Assembly: GCA_050115555.1 (NCBI GenBank)
Contig: JASFQI010000330.1
Location: 1-5,670, forward strand
Direction: 5' to 3'
Source of the DNA: JASFQI01 sp050115555
GTDB lineage: Bacteria > Desulfobacterota > DSM-4660 > Desulfatiglandales > HGW-15
Length of the DNA: 5,670 bases
This document shows positions 1-4,391 of this stretch, piece after piece. The position numbers and the translations under genes were made by a program. The notes beneath the pieces were generated by a model, which saw nothing but the letters and a program-made list of their open reading frames with translations, was not told the origin of the DNA and ran no database searches. Within the stretch, counting starts at the first letter, position 1, and every line of letters begins with the position of its first letter.

Positions 1-348
1 CTGGCAGCCGTGGCGCGGCACAAAGAGCATGCCACCCGGGCCATCCGGGCCATGCGCGACCCGGCCGCGACCGCAGGATTGCTTCAATGCGTGAACCATT
101 CCGACGCCACGGTGCGGCAGGCCTCGATCCAGGCCCTGGGTGAGATCGGCCGGGCCGAAGCCGTGCCCGCGCTGGCCCGGGCGCTTGCGGACCCGGATCA
201 GGGGGCCCGGGTTGCCGCGGTGTGGGCCCTGGGGAACATCCCGGGACCCGAGTCCACCGCCGCCCTGCAGGAAGCCGCCAGGAGCGAGGACCCCAAGGTC
301 GGCATACCTGCCCGCGCGCGGCTGCGGAGGCGGGCTGCAGGGTACTAA
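1..348 (+). CDS. HEAT-repeat (PBS-lyase-like) protein, C-terminal part
   Basis: The reading frame is open from the first base of the window, so the start lies upstream; 115 residues are visible before TAA. They form tandem helical repeats of about 30 residues, with the typical HEAT pattern of an Ala/Leu-rich helix, a D-P or S-D turn, V-R-x-A and A-L-G-x-I. Two clear units are ATVRQASIQALGEIG and GARVAAVWALGNI, with degenerate units before and after. HEAT-like repeats of this type are protein-protein interaction scaffolds, and some act as bilin-lyase-like accessory domains. The visible part has no catalytic motif, so no specific role can be given. The tail is rich in Arg and Ala. The gene converges on the SGNH hydrolase gene, with only a hairpin between them. 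An internal GTG at position 10 is not a convincing start because the repeat pattern continues upstream of it. Confidence 0.8.
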   Translation: MAAVARHKEHATRAIRAMRDPAATAGLLQCVNHSDATVRQASIQALGEIGRAEAVPALARALADPDQGARVAAVWALGNIPGPESTAALQEAARSEDPKVGIPARARLRRRAAGY

Positions 349-423
349 AGAGAAGAAAGGGGGACGCTGGTGAGAAACGCAAGTTTCTTTTGAAGAAACT
401 TGTGTTTCTCACCAGCGTCCCCC
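347..423 (-). terminator. Strong hairpin terminator of the SGNH hydrolase/kinase unit, between convergent genes
   Basis: Positions 359-389 pair with 393-423 around a 3-base loop, giving a 31-bp stem with a single imperfect pair (G379 against T403, a G-U wobble in plus-strand RNA). Read on the minus strand, the stem begins on the base right after the TAG stop of the hydrolase gene. It is followed by TTTCTTCTCTTT (9 T of 12), as expected for an intrinsic terminator of that strand. The plus-strand side has no T tract (it reads CCCTACAGG), so for the HEAT gene, which ends 10 bases before the stem, it is at best a 3'-end stabiliser. The stem is unusually long for a plain terminator and could be a dispersed REP/MITE-like element used as one. 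Confidence 0.75.
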
Positions 424-1035
424 CTACAGGTACGGTTCGATCGCCTCGTAGAAGTGCCGGGCCATGACGGCGTAGCCTCTGTCATTCGGGTGAATGGGAT
501 CGCTCATTCGATCGGGCTTTCCCATGATGCCTTTATACACGTTGGGAATCAGGACGGACCCGGTCTCTTCGGCCAGGTCCTGGTATGCCTCGCCGAATCC
601 GCGGCCGTAGAAGGGGATGTCCACCCCGCCGATGACCACCAGGGCTCCTGCGTCCTGAATCGCCTCCACGATGGTCCTCAGGTTTGCGAAGGCTTTCTCT
701 TTGGGGACACGGTTTTTCAGATCATTGCCGCCCAAGGTGAGGAGCACCATCCTCGGAGAACGGGAGAGAACGTCTTGTTCCAGCCGTTTCAGGGCGTCGG
801 CTGTAGTGTCTCCGGGCACGCCGGCGTTGATCACGGGGGGATCGACTATGGCCGCGAGCCGGGACGGGTAGTCGCTTCCCTCCGAGGCCCCGGTGCCGAA
901 GGTGAGGCTGTCTCCAAAGCAGATGATGTTCCGGCCGGTCGAGTCGGCGTTCTTGATGGAGGGGCCTGGCGAGAACAGGGTATAAACACCCCAGATCGCA
1001 AGAAGGACGAGGATGATGAGTGCGGCCTTTTTCAT
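424..1035 (-). CDS. Membrane-anchored SGNH/GDSL-family hydrolase (TesA-like esterase/lysophospholipase)
   Basis: This 203-residue protein is probably a secreted or membrane-tethered ester hydrolase. The SGNH blocks are all present: block I FGDSLTFGTGA with nucleophile Ser43, block II NAGVPGDTT with Gly72, block III LGGND with Asn104, and block V DPIHPN with Asp179 and His182. Its length fits the bacterial TesA/arylesterase subgroup. Residues 1-21 are MKK followed by a hydrophobic helix with no lipobox cysteine, so it is either an uncleaved anchor or a signal peptide, placing the catalytic domain in the periplasm. The ATG start is preceded by a good ribosome site (GAGGAAGGG, 4-5 bases upstream). 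The gene starts 35 bp after the stop of the hybrid kinase gene on the same strand, so the two are probably co-transcribed. The substrate cannot be read from sequence; thioester, lysophospholipid or acyl-ester cleavage are all possible in this family. The fold and catalytic residues are secure. Confidence 0.9.
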   Translation of the reverse strand: MKKAALIILVLLAIWGVYTLFSPGPSIKNADSTGRNIICFGDSLTFGTGASEGSDYPSRLAAIVDPPVINAGVPGDTTADALKRLEQDVLSRSPRMVLLTLGGNDLKNRVPKEKAFANLRTIVEAIQDAGALVVIGGVDIPFYGRGFGEAYQDLAEETGSVLIPNVYKGIMGKPDRMSDPIHPNDRGYAVMARHFYEAIEPYL

Positions 1036-1070
1036 GGAACCCTTCCTCTTTCGCGTGGGGGAATGCCCGG

Positions 1071-3263
1071 CTACTCCAGTTCCTCCTTGACGGCCCGGCC
1101 GAGCTTCTCGAGGGTGTAGGGCTTCTTGATGTAGGCGCCTGCCCCGGCGGCCTGGATCTGTTTCACGTCCTCGGTCTCGGTGAATCCGCTCGCGATCAGG
1201 GCCTTGTGGTTGGGGTGGATCTTCTGAATCTCCTCCCAGGTCTCACGGCCGTTCATGCCCGGGCTCATGATCATGTCCAGAATCACCAGGTCCACGGGTT
1301 GTTCCCGAAGATACGCGATGGCTTCCTCGCCGCTGGCCGCAGTGACCGCCTTGTAGCCCAGGTGCTCGAGCATGCGCGAGGCAATGTCCCGCTGGGTCTC
1401 CTCGTCGTCCACCACCAGGATCCGCTCTCCATGTCCCAGAAGGTCCTCGAGAGGGACCTCGGTCTCGAGGACCCCGGCCTCCTCGCGGGTGACGGGAAAG
1501 TAGAGGTCAAAGGCGGTGCCGGTTTCGCCGGTCTTCACGTCGATGTAGCCCTCGTGGTCCTGGAGGATGTTCCAGACCACGGCAAGGCCCAGGCCCGTGC
1601 CGCTCCGGGCCATGGCCTTTTTCGTGTAAAAGGGCTCGAAGATTCGCTCCAGGTCAACGGAATCGATGCCCGGGCCGCTGTCCGACACGGTGAGGACGGC
1701 GTACTCGCCGGGCCGCACCCGGTCGTAGCCTCGCAAGGGCAGGTCCACGGCGCGGTTGACCGTGGAAAGGGTTACGCGGCCCTTGCGGCCCACCGCCTCG
1801 AACGCGTTGGACACGAGATTCATCATGACCTTTTTCACGTGGACCGGGGAGGCCTGAATAGGAAGGAGGTTGCCCGCGAGGTCGAGGGTCAGGTCCGCGG
1901 CAGGGTATTCCCGGGCAAGGTCCTGATGCTCAGGGGTCTCCAGGTACTTCTGGACGGCCTCATTGAGATTCATGGGCTCCTTGCCCACAGCCACACCCCG
2001 GGCTACAGTGAGGAGGTCCGAGACCACGGCCGCCGCGCGGGTGCCGGACGCCTGAATGGTCTCCAGGCCCTTGCGGGCCGAGTCGGGCAGGGACGGGTCC
2101 ATGAGCATGAGCTCGGGGTAGTTCACGATGCCCGAGAGGATGTTGTTGAGGTCGTGGGCCACGCCGCCTGCCATGAGCCCCATGGCCTCCATCTTCTGGA
2201 CCCGCTGGAGCCGGGTCTCGAGCGTTCGGGCCTCCTGCTCGGCGTGCTTTCGCGCGGTGATGTCCCGGGCGATCCCCAGAATCACGTGCTTTTCGTTCAT
2301 CTCCATGGGCACGGTCACCACCTCGATCCAGCCAGTCTCTCCGTTCCGCCGCTTCATGAGAAGCTCGTCCGGGCCCGTGGGAAGCCCTTGGGTGCCACGC
2401 TTGAGGAGGTGCAGGGCCTTGGACTGATAGTTGGGGTCCACGAGACCGGCGCCGACAAACGTCCGGCCGATGATCTCCTGGCGATCCCTCCCGATCAGGG
2501 CCTCGGCCGCGCGGTTGCCGGCCAGAATGCGGCCTTCGAGATCGTTGATGTAAAAGGCGTCTGGGGCGTACTCGAAGAGCGTGCGAAAGCGTTTTTCACT
2601 CTCCCGGAGGGCTTCCTCGGCCTTCTGGCGCTCAAACACCTCGCATTCCAGCTCCGCATTGGAGGCGGCAAGCTTCTCGGACTGGTCCTTGAGGGTCCCA
2701 AGGGACCGGACCAGGTCCCTCTGGAGCTTCCCCGGGATCAGGACCGCGGTGCTGGCTAAGAACAGAAACATGCCGGAGGCCATGATCCAGGAAATAGGCT
2801 GCAGGCTCACGAAGGTAAGGTCGACACTCATAGAGGCCGCACCCGTGACCATGGACATGCCCACGGCGAGCAAGGAGAACAGCCCCGCAAAGATGGATGC
2901 GATCCCGAAGTTCTGGCCGAGGAGCACGGTCATGAGCACGCAGACGGTCAGCAGGACCCCGGCGTTGGTGCCTCCGTAGCCGTAGTGAAAGAGGTTGTGG
3001 ACAGCCAGGGCGTAAAAGACACCCACCAGGATGAACGTCTTGACGACAAAGGGGATACGCTTCTGAAAGACGGCGGTGACGGCAACCGGCAGGTAGAGGG
3101 CCACGTAGAATAAAGAGTCCGGGCTTAGGCCGATCTCAACGGCCTCGCCCACGCCGACGGCAAGGAGGGGAAGGCCGATGACGGCACAGATGGAAAGGAG
3201 ACTTTGGAGGTAGCGCTCCCGCACGGATTGGATTTCGTCGAGTTCGATCATGGTCATGCTCAT
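1071..3263 (-). CDS. Membrane-bound hybrid sensor histidine kinase (6TM-PAS-HisKA-HATPase-REC)
   Basis: Using the ATG at 3263 the protein has 730 residues. Order: about six hydrophobic segments between residues 18 and 175, a coiled-coil linker (about 180-220), a PAS domain (about 222-340), HisKA with H-box VAHDLNN (phospho-acceptor His370), HATPase with N-box MMNLVSNAFEA, G1 DSGPGI (528-533), F-box FEPFYTKK and G2 GTGLGL (555-560), then a C-terminal receiver domain (about 613-730) with acidic pair Asp619/Asp620, phospho-acceptor Asp663 in ILDMIM, Ser692 and Lys714 in KKP. All key residues are intact. It should autophosphorylate in response to a membrane or PAS signal and pass phosphate to its own receiver; no DNA-binding regulator is adjacent, so the output is unknown. 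Start: the frame stays open to a TTG at 3386, but that extension crosses a terminator and does not read like protein. Three in-frame ATGs (3263, 3257, 3251) remain possible, and none has a strong ribosome site. Likely co-transcribed with the SGNH hydrolase gene. Confidence 0.92.
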   Translation of the reverse strand: MSMTMIELDEIQSVRERYLQSLLSICAVIGLPLLAVGVGEAVEIGLSPDSLFYVALYLPVAVTAVFQKRIPFVVKTFILVGVFYALAVHNLFHYGYGGTNAGVLLTVCVLMTVLLGQNFGIASIFAGLFSLLAVGMSMVTGAASMSVDLTFVSLQPISWIMASGMFLFLASTAVLIPGKLQRDLVRSLGTLKDQSEKLAASNAELECEVFERQKAEEALRESEKRFRTLFEYAPDAFYINDLEGRILAGNRAAEALIGRDRQEIIGRTFVGAGLVDPNYQSKALHLLKRGTQGLPTGPDELLMKRRNGETGWIEVVTVPMEMNEKHVILGIARDITARKHAEQEARTLETRLQRVQKMEAMGLMAGGVAHDLNNILSGIVNYPELMLMDPSLPDSARKGLETIQASGTRAAAVVSDLLTVARGVAVGKEPMNLNEAVQKYLETPEHQDLAREYPAADLTLDLAGNLLPIQASPVHVKKVMMNLVSNAFEAVGRKGRVTLSTVNRAVDLPLRGYDRVRPGEYAVLTVSDSGPGIDSVDLERIFEPFYTKKAMARSGTGLGLAVVWNILQDHEGYIDVKTGETGTAFDLYFPVTREEAGVLETEVPLEDLLGHGERILVVDDEETQRDIASRMLEHLGYKAVTAASGEEAIAYLREQPVDLVILDMIMSPGMNGRETWEEIQKIHPNHKALIASGFTETEDVKQIQAAGAGAYIKKPYTLEKLGRAVKEELE

Positions 3264-3285
3264 CGAAAGGTCAATGTTTTCCGGC

Positions 3286-3314
3286 AGCTTAATTCGGAGG
3301 AAGCAAAAAGACAA
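3286..3314 (-). promoter_or_regulatory. Weak sigma-70-type promoter candidate for the kinase gene
   Basis: On the minus strand TTGTCT (3314-3309) is followed after 17 bases by TAAGCT (3291-3286). The most conserved positions (TTG, and TA...T) match. Transcription would start near 3279, leaving a leader of only about 16 bases before the ATG at 3263. The -35 element overlaps the T tract of the terminator described at 3301-3333. Such short matches occur by chance, so this is a suggestion only. Confidence 0.2.
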
Positions 3315-3333
3315 GCACCGCCAAGGGGTGCTT
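3301..3333 (-). terminator. Intrinsic terminator upstream of the kinase gene
   Basis: Read on the minus strand, AAGCACC (3333-3327), a 7-base loop and GGTGCTT (3319-3313) form a 7-bp stem, followed by GTC and then TTTTT and further T-rich bases. This is the classic order for an intrinsic terminator on the minus strand; the plus strand has no T tract after the stem. It would end transcripts coming from the four-cysteine/TusA-like genes about 240 bases after the TusA-like stop, separating them from the kinase unit. It also argues against the long N-terminal extension of the kinase frame, which would have to read through it. An attenuator in a kinase leader is an alternative. Confidence 0.6.
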
Positions 3334-3571
3334 CCGACGCCGTCACGGAAGAAAAGCGTCAGGGCTGGCCACGGCATTCTCTTCAAGGCTTTTGAAATGG
3401 AAGAGTGGAGACGAGAGGCGGTGAACCGCTCCCATGGTAAAAAAAGAACCTGAAGGAAAGAGAGGGTGGGAACGTTTGCCGGGCGAGCACCTGCAGACAG
3501 GAGTTCAGGGCGGTGTGTGCGGGGGGATCGACGAGATGGGCGCTCTGAGCGGCGAAACGAGCAAGGGGAGA
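3334..3571. other. Gene-free stretch between the TusA-like gene and the kinase terminator
   Basis: No convincing gene is seen here on either strand. The open frames crossing it have no ribosome site, no domain pattern and low-complexity Gly/Arg/Ser-rich translations. On the minus strand it holds a pyrimidine-rich patch ending in a run of seven T (about 3438-3475), and short weak hairpins such as GCGG-TGAA-CCGC near 3420-3430. It is most simply the untranslated 3' region of the TusA-like transcript. Confidence 0.5.
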
Positions 3572-3886
3572 TCAGGAGACGTCCCTGTCTCCGAATTTTT
3601 GGTCTTTCCTGAGGCGGATCACGTAATGATCCTCCTCATCACAGATACAAACTATCTTGCAGGGGGATTTTCCCAGGACGCTCAAGGCGTCTCTTCGCGT
3701 GTCTTGATCCGTTCCCAGGATCTCCAGGGTTTCTCCCCCCTGGAGCGCCCGAAATCCCTGCGTGATTTTGAGCAGGGTCAAGGGAACGATCATTCCCCTC
3801 AGGTCCAGCACGCGGTCGGTCCGGGTCGAAGACGACCGGTCTTTCCCGGCATGGCCGTCGGGGTTTTTCTTTCCCACGTGCAACAC
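3572..3886 (-). CDS. TusA/SirA-fold protein lacking the CPxP cysteine
   Basis: From the GTG at 3886 the product has 104 residues. Residues 27-94 follow the TusA pattern: LDLRGM, then P-L-x-L-L-K, a helix, GGETLEILGTD, a D-A helix, and a final strand HYVIRLRK. True TusA sulfur carriers have G-x-x-C-P-x-P; here the motif reads GMIVPLT, so the sulfur-accepting Cys is Val34 and the second Pro is Thr37, while Pro35 remains. Three other cysteines sit late in the protein (Cys76, Cys80, Cys82), in a region where TusA normally has none needed for catalysis. It is therefore unlikely to work as an ordinary persulfide carrier; it may bind a partner or ligand, or use the C-x-C pair. The first 26 residues are a polar extension, and the start is uncertain (GTG 3886 with GGGGG 6 bases upstream, or later GTG codons; an in-frame stop lies further upstream). 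It lies 100 bp after the four-cysteine gene, probably in the same sigma-54-driven transcript. Confidence 0.75.
   Translation of the reverse strand: MLHVGKKNPDGHAGKDRSSSTRTDRVLDLRGMIVPLTLLKITQGFRALQGGETLEILGTDQDTRRDALSVLGKSPCKIVCICDEEDHYVIRLRKDQKFGDRDVS
3575..3597 (+). terminator. Possible plus-strand terminator-like hairpin inside the 3' end of the TusA-like gene
   Basis: GGAGAC (3575-3580), a 6-base loop and GTCTCC (3587-3592) form a perfect 6-bp stem, followed by GAA and TTTTT on the plus strand. It resembles a weak intrinsic terminator for plus-strand transcription, but no plus-strand gene ends here and the sequence encodes the last residues of the TusA-like protein on the other strand. 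It may block antisense transcription or be chance. Confidence 0.25.
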
Positions 3887-3986
3887 GGTGTTCCCCCGCG
3901 CATGAAGGACCCTTTTCCCGGTTTAGAAGGGACCTGCCCCTCCAGGCAAGCCCCTTCAACAAAGTCCGGGACCTGGAGGTCTTGAA

Positions 3987-4181
3987 TCAAAACCCCACGG
4001 GAAACGCCATCTGGTCGCACCGCCAGCAGCCCTGCTTGATCAGATTTTCACTGGGATCTGTCTTCTTGTCGCACAGCCACCCGTACCCCTCCTTGTCCTT
4101 GACGTACTTCAAGGGACGGGCTGCCAGGTGCCCGCAAAGATCCGTGTAATCGTCGACCCTTACATTTTGTACGTTTTCCAT
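3987..4181 (-). CDS. 64-residue four-cysteine protein, function unknown
   Basis: I do not recognise a named family. The protein starts M-E-N-V-Q-N-V-R-V-D-D-Y and holds four cysteines: Cys16 in LCGHL, Cys37 in GWLCD, and Cys52/Cys55 in GCWRC, followed by an ordered C-terminus (MAFPVGF). The spacing C-x20-C-x14-C-x2-C, with a nearby His18, would suit a zinc-ribbon-like or other metal site, or a redox thiol function; this is inference. There is no signal peptide, so it should be cytoplasmic. The start is set at the ATG at 4181, which has an excellent ribosome site, rather than the GTG at 4256: the longer form would be encoded across the sigma-54 promoter itself. It is the first gene after that promoter, with a predicted leader of about 48 bases. 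The TusA-like gene follows after 100 bp, and a short GACC-TGGA-GGTC hairpin (3970-3981) lies just after its stop. Confidence 0.75.
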   Translation of the reverse strand: MENVQNVRVDDYTDLCGHLAARPLKYVKDKEGYGWLCDKKTDPSENLIKQGCWRCDQMAFPVGF

Positions 4182-4194
4182 GATGTCCCTCCCC
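4182..4194 (-). promoter_or_regulatory. Ribosome binding site that fixes the start of the four-cysteine protein
   Basis: On the minus strand GGGGAGGGA (4194-4186) lies 4 bases before the ATG at 4181. It is the best Shine-Dalgarno match in this part of the window and supports the 64-residue form over the 89-residue reading from the GTG at 4256. Confidence 0.75.
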
Positions 4195-4239
4195 TTTTTT
4201 GAGATGAACTCGAAGGCTTCCTCTCCCGATCTCTTGTAG

Positions 4240-4255
4240 AGCATAAGGTGTGCCA
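4240..4255 (-). promoter_or_regulatory. Sigma-54 (RpoN) -24/-12 promoter of the four-cysteine/TusA-like operon
   Basis: The minus strand reads TGGCACACCTTATGCT. Against the RpoN consensus TGGCACG-N4-TTGCW it matches at 10 of 12 defined positions, and the invariant GG and GC are exactly 10 bases apart. With the C at 4241 as -12, transcription would start near 4229, about 48 bases before the ATG at 4181. A gene for an RpoN activator is divergently transcribed next to it, which strongly supports the call. Confidence 0.82.
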
Positions 4256-4282
4256 CAGAGGGCTAAGCCACTGCTTGTGAGC

Positions 4283-4295
4283 TATCTTGCTGATA
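4283..4295 (-). promoter_or_regulatory. Possible IHF binding site between sigma-54 promoter and enhancer
   Basis: On the minus strand TATCAGCAAGATA fits the IHF core WATCAR-N4-TTR with one mismatch, and an A/T-rich tract (about 4294-4314) lies on its upstream side, as at many IHF sites. Its place at about -54 to -66 from the predicted start is where IHF commonly bends DNA at RpoN promoters. The core is degenerate, so confidence is limited. Confidence 0.35.
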
Positions 4296-4299
4296 CAAT
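4291..4299 (+). promoter_or_regulatory. Extended -10 promoter candidate for the activator gene
   Basis: TGATACAAT matches an extended -10 element (TG-N-TATAAT with one change) in the AT-rich intergenic DNA; no good -35 lies 17 bases upstream. Transcription would begin near 4306, about 86 bases before the activator ATG. An alternative is TTGGCA (4335-4340) and TACATT (4359-4364) with 18-base spacing, whose -10 would abut the palindrome at 4363-4376 and so allow autoregulation. Sequence alone does not decide between them. Confidence 0.3.
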
Positions 4300-4350
4300 T
4301 AGAATTATTTTTATGGGGAAAGTCATTGCTTCTTTTGGCAGGTTCGAATG

Positions 4351-4376
4351 TGTTAAAATACATTAACAGTTGTTAA
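4351..4376. promoter_or_regulatory. Candidate enhancer/operator: TGTTAA-TTAACA half-site cluster
   Basis: TGTTAA (4351-4356), TTAACA (4363-4368) and TGTTAA (4371-4376) form three half-sites. The last two make the 14-bp sequence TTAACAGTTGTTAA, with perfect 6-bp arms around a 2-base centre. The cluster lies at about -122 to -147 from the predicted sigma-54 start, a normal distance for an activator enhancer site, and 15 bases before the ATG of the activator gene, where it could also serve autoregulation. The binding protein is inferred, since the activator's DNA-binding domain lies beyond the window. Confidence 0.5.
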
Positions 4377-4391
4377 GGGTTTGGGGGAGCT

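Noticed and set aside
400..1119. Plus-strand open frame (239 codons) opposite the SGNH hydrolase
   Set aside because: The opposite strand has all SGNH catalytic blocks, and this frame starts inside the hairpin terminator.
1020..2759. Long plus-strand open frame (579 codons) opposite the kinase gene
   Set aside because: It is antisense to a kinase with all HisKA, HATPase and receiver motifs. Its translation is Gly/Val/His/Leu-rich with no domain, as expected from the complement of GC-rich codons.
3434..3985. Plus-strand open frame (183 codons) across the TusA-like gene
   Set aside because: There is no ribosome site before its ATG. Most of it is the complement of the TusA-like gene, and its translation is low-complexity.
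3799..4020. Minus-strand frame overlapping the end of the four-cysteine gene and the start of the TusA-like gene
   Set aside because: I considered it as a frameshifted N-terminus of the TusA-like protein. The TusA frame already has enough length and good third-position GC over its own extension, so no frameshift is needed.
4335..4350. Second sigma-54 promoter on the plus strand (TGGCAGG...)
   Set aside because: The GG is followed after 10 bases by TG, not GC, so the -12 element is missing.
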